64,000 nucleotides of DNA from Terriglobia bacterium (GTDB taxonomy: Bacteria; Acidobacteriota; Terriglobia; Terriglobales; Acidobacteriaceae), in NCBI GenBank assembly GCA_020073465.1, contig JAIQFC010000015.1, positions 1-64,000 on the forward strand, read 5' to 3'. Positions within the stretch are counted from its first letter, which is position 1; each line of letters opens with the position of its first letter. The translations under genes were made by a program, and so were the position numbers. Positions 44,408-52,444 of the stretch are shown here, in pieces. Under the pieces are notes generated by a model, which made no database searches, was not told where the DNA came from, and saw nothing but the letters and a program-made list of their open reading frames with translations.

Positions 44408-45940
44408 CTACTTCACCGTGAGAGAAACCGAACTCGAAGCGATGCCGTTTGCTACCACCACCGCCGTGGCGGGGCCTTTCCCTACGAAGAACGGCAGAGT
44501 GAATTGCGCGGACACCACCGTGGTCCCGGTTTGGACGCCCATGCTGCTAAAGTTCTTTGTTGGAAGGTAGTAGGTAAATCCACCAATCGACAAGCGCACC
44601 AGCGGGAAGTTGGTCGCCATTTGGGCATCATCTCCGTAAGCCGCACCTTGTGACATCCCATTGAGCTGGGTTCCCTTGAAGGTGTAGGTCTTCCCTTCCG
44701 TTATTGTCGTGGGGAACGAAGTGATAGTGGGCGCCCAACTGCTCTTCGCCGAACCTTTGGGGACATAGATCTCCACGTCTGTCGTGCCATCCGTGTGCAA
44801 GATATGGCCGCCACTGGGCAGCACTAACATTCTTCCGTCGAAGGATGCCTCATTCGGAGCATTGGGCGGTCCCGGAACTGCAATGAATTTTGAGCCGTTG
44901 AACTCAAAATAGTCGCTTGGAGGAATGAAGCATGGATTGATGTTGGACGCCTGGACAAGCACGTTGCCATCGGGCAGGAGGGCGGCGGGGCCGTCAGCTA
45001 CGCCGTCCTGACCGAGGCCAGCAGAATTAGGAGGGAAGATCGGGCCTTTTGACCACTTTTTCGTCGAGGAATTGTAGATCGCCGTCTCCCCGTTCGCTCC
45101 CGCGACAAAAACCGTACCGTTGGGCCGGAGCACCGCTGGCCCGAGCTCAGGAACGATGTGCTTTCCGCAGTTATAAGCAATCCCGAGCGGTAGCTTGCCG
45201 GCTAACGACCAGGTTGCGGTGCTGGGATCGAACAGCTCGGATTCCGTACCATTCTGCGTGTCCACCGTCAGCACCTCGTTACCCGTTGACGCGGGCAACA
45301 AAGTCCAGCCTTCCTCGGAGTTGTTATCGGCCTTGCCCCCGCCCGTGGACGACCAGGTTAGCGTCTTGGCATCGAAAAGAGCCTGCTTCTTGCTGCAGCA
45401 GTCCCCAATCATGAGCCTCCCGTTGGCCCGAACCACCGTCGGACCGTCGCCGATGGTGCTCCAACCGGCGGGCGGACTCAGGACGAAAGTGAACGTACCC
45501 GAGTTCGGATCGAAGATCGCTCCCAGCGTGGTGTCGTCGAGCACTCCGAAATTGTATTCGCCACCCATAATCACGACCCTGCCATCGGGCAACACCGCCG
45601 AACCGAAATAATGCGGAGCATATCCAAAGCTGGCCGAGGACACCGGCCCGCCCCACGAGCCGGCGGAGTAATTGCCGGTCGCATCTGGGAACAACACATA
45701 CCAGTTCCCGGTACCAGAGCCGCCAGAGGCGCTCGGGCCCGATACCTCTTCGACGAGCACGCCGCCATTAGTAAGGAGTATGGCCGTACCCGCGCCGCTG
45801 CCGGGAAACGGCGTCGCCGCTACCCAATGTTGTGCGCTGGCAACCCCGCACCAAGCCAGCAATAAGACCAACAAGCTTCCGCATCTCTGGAATATCTCTC
45901 TGTTGCGTTGCTGCGTGATTTGATCCTGACATCCCTTCAT
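44408..45940 (-). CDS. Secreted Kelch-type beta-propeller protein
   Basis: The 510-aa protein has a signal peptide (SLLVLLLAWCGVASAQ) and repeats of the Kelch kind: SAVLPDGRVVIMGGEYN, LFDAKTLTWSSTG, ELFDPSTATWSLAGKLPLG, AVLRPNGTVFVAGANGETAIYNSSTKKW, LLPDGNVLVQASN. The C-terminal region (ITEGKTYTFKGTQLNGMSQGAAYGDD ... FPLVRLSIGG) resembles the beta-sandwich that follows the propeller in galactose-oxidase-like proteins, but the copper-site Cys-Tyr pair is not evident, so a redox role is not supported. It probably binds a ligand or surface. GGGAGAGG upstream of the ATG at 45940 fixes the start over a frame starting at 45967. Confidence 0.8.
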   Translation of the reverse strand: MKGCQDQITQQRNREIFQRCGSLLVLLLAWCGVASAQHWVAATPFPGSGAGTAILLTNGGVLVEEVSGPSASGGSGTGNWYVLFPDATGNYSAGSWGGPVSSASFGYAPHYFGSAVLPDGRVVIMGGEYNFGVLDDTTLGAIFDPNSGTFTFVLSPPAGWSTIGDGPTVVRANGRLMIGDCCSKKQALFDAKTLTWSSTGGGKADNNSEEGWTLLPASTGNEVLTVDTQNGTESELFDPSTATWSLAGKLPLGIAYNCGKHIVPELGPAVLRPNGTVFVAGANGETAIYNSSTKKWSKGPIFPPNSAGLGQDGVADGPAALLPDGNVLVQASNINPCFIPPSDYFEFNGSKFIAVPGPPNAPNEASFDGRMLVLPSGGHILHTDGTTDVEIYVPKGSAKSSWAPTITSFPTTITEGKTYTFKGTQLNGMSQGAAYGDDAQMATNFPLVRLSIGGFTYYLPTKNFSSMGVQTGTTVVSAQFTLPFFVGKGPATAVVVANGIASSSVSLTVK

Positions 45941-45994
45941 AGACACCTCTCCCTCTGCAGATTTCAAAAGATTTGTTTCTTGCGATCCCCCAGT

Positions 45995-46252
45995 TCACTT
46001 CGACTTCAGCAGCGACTCCAGACAGACAAGCGCCATTCCGTTCGGGCCTTTGGAGATGTGCCACCTGCTAACATGGGAACCGTCACCCAGCGCAGATCCG
46101 TTCATTCTGGCAATGGCCTCGGCTTCTGCCGGACCAACCACTTCCACCTCGCTGCCACACTCCGGGCACCAGCCGCGGATCGCCCGGCCTCGCCGGATGA
46201 TCAGAGTACGGTCGGTTTCGATGGTAATTTCGGTCCTTTTATGAGCCGTCAT
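45995..46252 (-). CDS. Small CPECG-motif protein
   Basis: The 85-aa protein has TEITIETDRTLIIRRGRAIRGWCPECGSEVEVV, with one CPECG knuckle, and ends WHISKGPNGMALVCLESLLKSK. A single CxxC gives only half a zinc ribbon, so metal binding would need dimerisation or other residues. I recall similar small proteins in acidobacterial genomes near regulatory genes; their function is not known. It is divergent from a winged-helix/PD40 regulator gene, 157 bases away. GGAGGGG just upstream of the ATG supports it being a real gene. Confidence 0.7.
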   Translation of the reverse strand: MTAHKRTEITIETDRTLIIRRGRAIRGWCPECGSEVEVVGPAEAEAIARMNGSALGDGSHVSRWHISKGPNGMALVCLESLLKSK

Positions 46253-46364
46253 TCACCCCTCCTAAGGCTTTTCCCGGCCCCGGAATCGTGATAGATTGCT
46301 TCCACGTTTGGCTCGGTTTCTGGCCCCCCACCGCTGAACGGTCGGCATCCTGCCAAAGGCGGCC

Positions 46365-46401
46365 CTCAGAAGTCTTTAGAGAATTCTCAGAAGTTTCTCA
46401 G
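46365..46401. promoter_or_regulatory. Phased CTCAGAAGT direct repeats upstream of regulator
   Basis: CTCAGAAGT occurs at 46365 and 46386, exactly 21 bases apart, with a weaker unit (TTTAGAGAA) near 46375 between them and a partial CTCAG at 46397. The spacing of 10-11 bases puts all on one face of the helix, as for OmpR/PhoB-type winged-helix binding sites. The last unit ends seven bases before the ATG of the winged-helix gene, so a self-repressing operator is possible. Confidence 0.45.
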
Positions 46402-46408
46402 GCGGGTT

Positions 46409-48583
46409 ATGAGCAACCAGCAGAAGGAGTTGTACGAGTTCGGACCTTTCCGGCTGGACCCCGGCAAGCGCCTACTGCTGCGTGACAACCAGCCTGTCCC
46501 CTTACAACTGAAAGCCTTCGAGACCCTTCTGGTCCTGGTCCGCAACAGCGAGCAGGTAGTTTTGAAGGACGACCTGATGAAGGCCGTCTGGCCGAACACC
46601 TTCGTCGAAGAGTCCAACCTGGCGCAAAACATCTTTGTGTTGCGGAAAACTTTGGGCGCCATGGTCGGGGAACAACGTTACATCGTCACCATCCCGGGCC
46701 GAGGTTACACCTTCGCCAGCAAGGTGCGGGTCATCTGCGAGGAAGAGAGTCTGGTCGTGGAGAGCCACTCGCGAACGCGCGTGGTGATTGACGAAAAGAG
46801 TTTCCCGGACGTCACGAACGCGGCCGTCAGAAAAGAAACAACGACCCGCAGCACCCGCCGGAAAGTGGTTCTCGCTTCCGCAATATTGGCGCTAACGGTG
46901 GCGGCAGTAGCCTTTCGTCCCATGGTGCCGCCGCCAAAAGTGATTCGATTCCGCCAGCTGACACACCTTGGCACCTTGGTGCACAACACAAAACTTGTCA
47001 CCGACGGTCCGCGCATCTACTTCCGCGTATGGGATGGAAAAGAGCGCGTCGTCCGTTATGTATCCACCGAGGGCGGGGAGGTTTTTCCTCTCGATAAGGC
47101 AATCCCCAACATGGATATTGACGACATCTCTCCCAGCGGCTCGGAGTTCCTGGAGGTCAACTTGGGAGACCTTCGCCGTCTCCTGAATGAGGAGGCCCCA
47201 TACCCCAGCCTATGGCGGGTTCCGGTGCCCTCAGGTTCGCCGCAGCCCGTGGGAGACGTGCGCTCACGCGATGCCCGTTGGTCCCCGGATGGAAGCACCA
47301 TTGCTTATTCGGTTGGTCCCGACCTCAACCTTGTAAACAGCGATGGAAGTAATCCCAGGAAATTGGCGACCTTGCCCGGCGAGCCCTTCTATCCAATCTG
47401 GTCGCCCGACGGCAAGCACCTCCGCTTTTCAGTGGCGGACCCGCGCATTGGCACAGCGCTCTGGCAGGCTGATCTTCCCAGCGGCACGGTCCACCCTTTG
47501 CTTCCTGACCGAACCCGTTCTGACCGTCCCTGGGCCGGAGGTTGGACGCCCGACGGAAAGTATTTCTTTTACACCGCGCTGGGTGACTGGGCGACGAGAA
47601 ACATCTTGGCGATTCGGGAAGACGAGATGCTCCGCCGCGTCAACCCTCAGCCAATCCAGATTACGGCTGGTCCTCTGACCTTTTATCTACCCACTCCAAG
47701 TAAAGACGGGAAAAGCGTTTTCGCCGTCGGCGAACAGTTTCGTGGACAGCTCGTGCGTTACGACACCGCCACACAGCAGTTTGTCCCCTACGCTCAGGGG
47801 ATCTCTGCGGACCATGTAACCTACTCTCGCGACGGCCAGTGGATGGCTTACGTCGAATTCCCCGAAGGCGTCCTCGTACGCAGCCGCGTCGACGGAACGG
47901 AACGCCGTCAACTTACCTTTCCGCCCATGCTCGCATTCAGCCCCCAGTGGTCGCCGGACGGCGCCCAGCTTGCCTTTCAGGCTAAGGCGCGGTTGGGAGC
48001 GCGCAACAAAATCTACCTGATCTCCAGCAGCGGCGGCGTACCATCCCTGGCCACTCCCGACCGCCAGGATCAGCAGGTTTATCCCTCGTGGACATCAGAC
48101 GGAAGCTCAATCCTCTTCTCCGGTTCAGATGAGTCCGGCTCCAATCTCGCTTTGTACAGTCTTGACCTGAACACCAAACACGTTTCGCAGCTTCCTGGTA
48201 CTGCCGACTTTTACTGGGGCCAGATTTCTCCGGACGGCCGCCATGTCGTCGCTTTGGAAAACATCACGCAAAAACTGCTGCTCTACGACACCGCCTCTCA
48301 CCAGACTCGAACTCTTGCTGGATCTTCGGATTACCCCCGCTGGTCAGCCGACGGCCAGTACGTGTATTTCAGCACTATCTACTGGAGTCCCCACGGCAAA
48401 GAGGGCGGCGTCTACCGCTGGAATATCTCTACCAACACAACCGAACTCGTAACCAGATACCCGGAATTCCTCCTGGCCGGTGCCTACGGAGTCTGCTATG
48501 GCATCACGCCGGATGGTTCAACCTTGTTGGTACGCGATGTGAGCACGCGCGATCTCTACGCGCTCGATATGGAGCTGCCGTAG
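46409..48583 (+). CDS. Winged-helix transcriptional regulator with PD40 beta-propeller
   Basis: The 724-aa protein has an N-terminal OmpR/ToxR-type winged-helix DNA-binding domain (YEFGPFRLDPGKRLLLRDNQPVPLQLKAFETLL ... QNIFVLRKTLG ... RYIVTIPGRGYTFASKV, about 8-108), one membrane helix (VVLASAILALTVAAVAF, about 155-171) and a large TolB/PD40 propeller with repeats such as RWSPDGSTIAYSVG, IWSPDGKHLRFSV, QWSPDGAQLAFQAKA and SWTSDGSSILFSGSD. It would thus be a one-component membrane regulator like CadC, sensing a ligand outside through the propeller. This type is very common in acidobacteria. Phased repeats lie just upstream of its start. Confidence 0.9.
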   Translation: MSNQQKELYEFGPFRLDPGKRLLLRDNQPVPLQLKAFETLLVLVRNSEQVVLKDDLMKAVWPNTFVEESNLAQNIFVLRKTLGAMVGEQRYIVTIPGRGYTFASKVRVICEEESLVVESHSRTRVVIDEKSFPDVTNAAVRKETTTRSTRRKVVLASAILALTVAAVAFRPMVPPPKVIRFRQLTHLGTLVHNTKLVTDGPRIYFRVWDGKERVVRYVSTEGGEVFPLDKAIPNMDIDDISPSGSEFLEVNLGDLRRLLNEEAPYPSLWRVPVPSGSPQPVGDVRSRDARWSPDGSTIAYSVGPDLNLVNSDGSNPRKLATLPGEPFYPIWSPDGKHLRFSVADPRIGTALWQADLPSGTVHPLLPDRTRSDRPWAGGWTPDGKYFFYTALGDWATRNILAIREDEMLRRVNPQPIQITAGPLTFYLPTPSKDGKSVFAVGEQFRGQLVRYDTATQQFVPYAQGISADHVTYSRDGQWMAYVEFPEGVLVRSRVDGTERRQLTFPPMLAFSPQWSPDGAQLAFQAKARLGARNKIYLISSSGGVPSLATPDRQDQQVYPSWTSDGSSILFSGSDESGSNLALYSLDLNTKHVSQLPGTADFYWGQISPDGRHVVALENITQKLLLYDTASHQTRTLAGSSDYPRWSADGQYVYFSTIYWSPHGKEGGVYRWNISTNTTELVTRYPEFLLAGAYGVCYGITPDGSTLLVRDVSTRDLYALDMELP

Positions 48584-48639
48584 TTCCCAGCGAGGCGGGG
48601 AACGCGACGTTTTTTCTGATGGCGGTTCAGGCGAGACTT

Positions 48640-48666
48640 ATGGCGGAGAGGGAGGGATTCGAATCC
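48640..48666. other. Putative attachment site: copy of tRNA-Ser 3' end
   Basis: The 24 bases 48640-48663 (ATGGCGGAGAGGGAGGGATT then CGAA) are identical to 50001-50024, the 3' end of the minus-strand tRNA-Ser gene, and two of the next three bases also match. The copy covers the acceptor stem, CCA and part of the T arm only, so it is not a tRNA gene. Its orientation and distance fit the distal att site left by integration into the tRNA. Confidence 0.75.
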
Positions 48667-48917
48667 GCCTAGAAACGTAAATTCAACAACATGCAAGGCC
48701 ACGGATGGCATGAAAGTACATGAAAAGCAATACTGAGCCAGCAAACGGATTGCAACTTGGATCGCAGGAGACTCAGAGTGCAAGGCCCATCGTAGAAAGC
48801 AAAAGAACGCATTATTCCACGGGATTAACCCATGTCGCGTCAGTTAAGTCGCTTCCTTCTGCTGCGCGGTTGACGGTAGGTACTCAGGAGTCAGGGTGCT
48901 GCCCAGAGTCGTTTTTT

Positions 48918-49559
48918 CTAATCCGGCAGAGCGATTCTTGAGCTAACTCGCAACGCCAGGACCCAGACAATGGCAGAGCAGAAACCAACAACAAGACCAA
49001 TCGGTCCGAAATAGCCTGGCGCACTCCAGTTAGGAATGCTAAATCCGTTGAAGAGCCAATACCAAAAAACGTAGTGTATCGCGGCGGTTGCCAGGCCTAC
49101 CCAAATCGAGATAGACAAATTCAAGTATAAAACTAACAGGATTACGAATATGACTAGCGCGAGTTCCAATGGCCCTTCGTACGGCCACACAAACAGCCGG
49201 CCCCTTTGCGGGTCTACGCAGATCCAAACACCAGGAAGGAGAAAAAACGCCGCCACGCCAGCCAAGGATCGAAGCAGCCTGTTCGTGAGTTGTGCGCGAG
49301 AAAAAACTCTCAACAGGAGCCAAAAACAGAATGTGAGACACAGCGCCGGTATCCAGAATTGGAAATGTCCCCTAATGAAATCGGTCTGGCGGACGTGTAG
49401 AAGATGGTTGATCCGAACCTCCAAATGTGCAAATGGGGTATATGCCTCCGTCGAACTAGAAAAGACGAAAAGCACAATTGCACATGCTGTGTTGAGTGCG
49501 AACAATGCCTCGTGAATGTATCGCAAATAAGGTCGACGTGATCCAGATTGCTGTTGCAC
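48918..49559 (-). CDS. Hypothetical multi-pass membrane protein
   Basis: The 213-aa protein has about six hydrophobic segments (for example LFALNTACAIVLFVF, FWIPALCLTFCFWLLLRVF, LAGVAAFFLLPGVWICV, LALVIFVILLVLYLNL and FGPIGLVVGFCSAIVWVLAL). I recognise no family. The codon use is AT-richer than that of the flanking genes, and it is the only gene between the tRNA-Ser gene and its partial copy, which suggests acquisition by transfer. GAAAGGAAG lies just upstream of the ATG, so translation is likely. Confidence 0.65.
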   Translation of the reverse strand: MQQQSGSRRPYLRYIHEALFALNTACAIVLFVFSSSTEAYTPFAHLEVRINHLLHVRQTDFIRGHFQFWIPALCLTFCFWLLLRVFSRAQLTNRLLRSLAGVAAFFLLPGVWICVDPQRGRLFVWPYEGPLELALVIFVILLVLYLNLSISIWVGLATAAIHYVFWYWLFNGFSIPNWSAPGYFGPIGLVVGFCSAIVWVLALRVSSRIALPD

Positions 49560-49742
49560 GAATCTTCCTTTCGCGAAACTTGTTCTTAGTTATGGCACAA
49601 GGAGGTTGAGGTGAAAATCCGCCATCCTTCATTCAAGCACTGGTTCAATGGTCTCAGCGCACCCGGTTCCCAATGTTGGTAAATTACTGGGTTTGGCCAG
49701 TGGCCGGTCCAAGGACTAGGGTCGAACCCTCCAGCACAGAAA

Positions 49743-49972
49743 GGGCGGGTGGCCCACCTTTTGATGATGTTTGTCGGGCCATCTATGCCGAGGGTGCCCC
49801 GTCCTTGCGTTTTTTGCAAGGGCGGGTAGCGATGCTGCCGACACTTTTGTCCTTCGGCACAGACCCCGTTGCGCATGAGTTCGTGGTTCCCGCCCTCTGC
49901 AAACTGCGCAAAGGACGGGGCACCCCACTGTTTTCTTTGTGCCAGCAAAGTCAAAAGCCTGGGCCACCCGCC
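49743..49972. repeat. Nested inverted repeat in the island
   Basis: Outer arms GGGCGGGTGGCCCA (49743-49756) and TGGGCCACCCGCC (49960-49972) enclose perfect 15-base inner arms GGGTGCCCCGTCCTT (49792-49806) and AAGGACGGGGCACCC (49911-49925). A small hairpin CTTGC/GCAAG lies next to the left inner arm. The inner arm is one or two bases different from the GGGTGCCCCATCCTA arm at 1163. No gene is present. Confidence 0.8.
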
Positions 49973-50001
49973 AGACTAGTCTCTCTGCAGCCGAAATTGC
50001 A

Positions 50002-50091
50002 TGGCGGAGAGGGAGGGATTCGAACCCCCGATACCCTTTCGGGTATGCCGGTTTTCAAGACCGGAGCCATCAACCACTCGGCCACCTCTCC
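50002..50091 (-). tRNA. tRNA-Ser (anticodon TGA)
   Basis: On the minus strand the sequence starts GGAGAGGTGGCCGAGTGG, has an anticodon arm CCGGT-CTTGAAA-ACCGG with anticodon TGA, a long variable arm (CATACCCGAAAGGGTATC) typical of class II tRNA-Ser, the T-loop GGTTCGAATCC, and an encoded CCA end at 50004-50002. Acceptor stem GGAGAGG pairs with CCTCTCC. Its 3' end is duplicated at 48640. Confidence 0.96.
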
Positions 50092-50122
50092 GGGTACTAC
50101 AGTTTTACTACAGTTTGCGCCC

Positions 50123-51028
50123 TCACTTCTTGTCCAACAGACCGAAAGCGCGGGAGTGGAACTCCATGACCTCGGCGAAGTGCGAGAGGAAATAGGGCAG
50201 GCTGTGGTCGCCGGCGTAGAGGTGATACTCGTGCTCCACGCTTTCTTTCTGCAATAGATTGTGGAGTGCGGCTGCCCCATTTTCGAATCCGTAGTTGTCA
50301 TCCTTGCCACAGTTGAAGTAAATGGCAAGCTTCCGCACGCCGGCAACATTTCTCTTCGCGAGTACAAATGGACTGTTTTCGTTCCAGTGGGAGGCGTTGA
50401 TGGGACTTCCGAAGACTGGACTCAGCACTCGTGCCAGTGGAGCGCCCGAATGCTCTGCCGCATCGAGTTCGCCTGGAGTTGCCGTGATCAAGGCGGCACT
50501 TTGTGCCCCGACTGCGGAGAACATTTCCGGATGCGCAAACGCAAAGCGCAACGCCCCATAGCCGCCCATGGAGATTCCGCTGATGGCGCGGTTGTTGCGA
50601 CCGGCGCGGATGCGGTACTGTCTCTCAATGTGCGGAATGAATTCGCGCAAAAAGAAGTCGTTGTAGCGAACCGAACCGTCGGCGGAGTTGATATAGAAGC
50701 TGTGCCGGCCTTCGGGTGCGACGATGAGAAAATCCCCCATCTTATGCTGGCGTCGCAGGTCGTCGAGCAGCGTCCATCCGCCGCTATTGAACAGAGTCCG
50801 TTCGTTATCCCCAAGGCCATGCAGGAAGTACAGCACGGGATACCGCTTGCCCGCGGCCTTCGCTGCCGTGTCATAGCCTTCCGGCAAGTAGACGCAATAG
50901 TGGGCCACCTGCTTCAGAATCTTGCTGTTCAGGGCATTGCAGTCGATGCGGCTCTGAGCATGAGCCGCACGGGCCGTCACACCGAGGATCAGCAGGGAGA
51001 GGAAGAAGATTCGGGCGGCACGAAGCAT
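50123..51028 (-). CDS. Secreted alpha/beta-hydrolase esterase (esterase D-like)
   Basis: The 301-aa protein has a signal peptide (MLRAARIFFLSLLILGVTARAAHA) and an esterase-D/S-formylglutathione-hydrolase-like alpha/beta hydrolase fold: YPVLYFLHGLGDNE, the nucleophile elbow GISMGGYGALRFAF (Ser), a probable Asp in CGKDDNYG and His in YAGDHSLPYFLSHF. It likely hydrolyses acyl or feruloyl-type esters outside the cytoplasm. It is the last gene of a minus-strand operon with two ABC transport units, nine bases after the permease gene, and stands 31 bases upstream of the tRNA-Ser gene. Confidence 0.87.
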   Translation of the reverse strand: MLRAARIFFLSLLILGVTARAAHAQSRIDCNALNSKILKQVAHYCVYLPEGYDTAAKAAGKRYPVLYFLHGLGDNERTLFNSGGWTLLDDLRRQHKMGDFLIVAPEGRHSFYINSADGSVRYNDFFLREFIPHIERQYRIRAGRNNRAISGISMGGYGALRFAFAHPEMFSAVGAQSAALITATPGELDAAEHSGAPLARVLSPVFGSPINASHWNENSPFVLAKRNVAGVRKLAIYFNCGKDDNYGFENGAAALHNLLQKESVEHEYHLYAGDHSLPYFLSHFAEVMEFHSRAFGLLDKK

Positions 51029-51037
51029 GAAGGCAGT

Positions 51038-52444
51038 CTACTCGTAGCGCAGCGCCTGCACGGGATCAAGTCGCGCCGCACGGCTAGCCGGATACAAGCC
51101 TGAGATCAGGCTCACTCCAAAAGCAAACAAAACAGCAAACGCTACCAACCACCACGGCACTACCCAGAAGTGTTCGGGCGGCAGAGACTGGCGCTTGAGA
51201 TAAATGTTGGTTCCGAGGCTGATGACCTGCCCGATCGCCCAGCCAAGCGCGACTCCAACGATGCCGCCCAGGATGCCCATGGCCCCGGCTTCGGCGAAGA
51301 AAAGCTTTTTCACGTCACCGTCGCTGGCGCCGATCGCCTTCATGATCCCTATTTCGCGCCGGCGCTCAAGAATGGCCATCACCAGCGTGTTTACGATTCC
51401 GATGGAGGCGACGGCCAGCGCCAGGCTGCCGAAGATTCCGAGGAATGCGTACAACACCGCAAAGAACTGCGCCAGACCGCGGCTGGCGTCGAGAATCGAG
51501 AACGTGGTAAAGCCCATCTTCTTGATGGCATCTTCCACCGGCTGCACTTGCTTGGGATTCTTCACCCGTACGCTGATCGAGGAATAAACCGGCTGATCGC
51601 TTGCGGCGCGCGACAGCTCACGCAAGTCGGTGGGTTGCATCACATGAAGACTCTCTCCGAGTTTGAGTGGCAGAAATACTTTGGCTCGCATGGGGCCGCG
51701 CAGGCTCTCGGGATCGAGATCGGAGATGCCGACGATCTTGAGTTTTTGCTCGCGTGAGACGACGGAATAGGCTGCGCCAGAGAGCGCGCTCTTATCAGGG
51801 CCGGACATGTCGGCGCCTGCGCCGGGTGCCGATGGCGCCGCCTGGCGCTGGGCATAGCGCATGGTCAGTTCCTTGCCTAGAAGCGGTTTGGCAAGTTCGG
51901 ATACATTGACATCGTCCGCGCCCGGCTTCGGGGTCTTGCCCAGCAACTCTTCCGCGAAAGCTTTCTGCAAGATTACTTCAGGAGCCACGTCTGAGGAGAA
52001 AAAGCTTCCCCGCATTCCCTCGAACGCGTCATTCGACCTGGCCGAGTCGGGAAGCGCGGAGACCATGGTCAGATGCGGCTTATCTTCATACCGCAGCTCG
52101 GTGATGAAACGAATGTCGGGATAGGCCTCAAGGACATTGGGCAGATGTTCGATTTCCTGCCGTGACGGCTCATCCAGAATCCGGCTTTCTCCCGGAGCCG
52201 GGCCGTTGCGCTGGTCATCGCGATCGTAGTTGCGCAAATCGCGCCGGGACGTGACGAAGACCGTGTCGAACAACCCTGATTTCACCAGACGTCGGGATGC
52301 CAGCTGTTGCAGGCCAATGCCCAGCGAGAGCATGGCGACCAAAGACGCTACTCCCACCGAGATGCCGATCGTTGTCAAAGAATTTCGCAGCAGCGATTCG
52401 CGAAGATTGCGCAGGGCGAGCTCGGTCAGATCGGGAATCTTCAT
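51038..52444 (-). CDS. MacB-type ABC transporter permease
   Basis: The 468-aa protein has the MacB/FtsX layout: an N-terminal membrane helix (LTTIGISVGVASLVAMLSLGIGLQQL), a large periplasmic part (about 45-330) and three C-terminal helices with the signature LVMAILERRREIGIMKAIGASDGDVKKLFFAEA and VSLISGLYPASRAARLDPVQALRYE. These permeases export substrates or transmit force across the envelope with a cognate ATPase rather than import. The ATPase gene overlaps its start (four bases). No membrane-fusion protein is adjacent. Confidence 0.9.
   Translation of the reverse strand: MKIPDLTELALRNLRESLLRNSLTTIGISVGVASLVAMLSLGIGLQQLASRRLVKSGLFDTVFVTSRRDLRNYDRDDQRNGPAPGESRILDEPSRQEIEHLPNVLEAYPDIRFITELRYEDKPHLTMVSALPDSARSNDAFEGMRGSFFSSDVAPEVILQKAFAEELLGKTPKPGADDVNVSELAKPLLGKELTMRYAQRQAAPSAPGAGADMSGPDKSALSGAAYSVVSREQKLKIVGISDLDPESLRGPMRAKVFLPLKLGESLHVMQPTDLRELSRAASDQPVYSSISVRVKNPKQVQPVEDAIKKMGFTTFSILDASRGLAQFFAVLYAFLGIFGSLALAVASIGIVNTLVMAILERRREIGIMKAIGASDGDVKKLFFAEAGAMGILGGIVGVALGWAIGQVISLGTNIYLKRQSLPPEHFWVVPWWLVAFAVLFAFGVSLISGLYPASRAARLDPVQALRYE

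Larger units (their letters stand above)
48664..50001. mobile_element. Probable remnant of tRNA-integrated element
   Basis: This 1.34-kb segment lies between the tRNA-Ser 3' end and its downstream copy, as an integrated island would. It holds one gene for a membrane protein (48918-49559) that is visibly poorer in GC than the flanking genes, and a composite palindrome. No integrase gene or other mobility gene remains, so if it was an integrative element it has been reduced. Nothing else is recognised in 48584-48917 or 49560-49742. Confidence 0.5.

Noticed and set aside
48640..48666. A second tRNA gene
   Set aside because: Only the 3' acceptor strand and part of the T arm are present; there is no anticodon arm or 5' half. 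Reported instead as an att-like copy.
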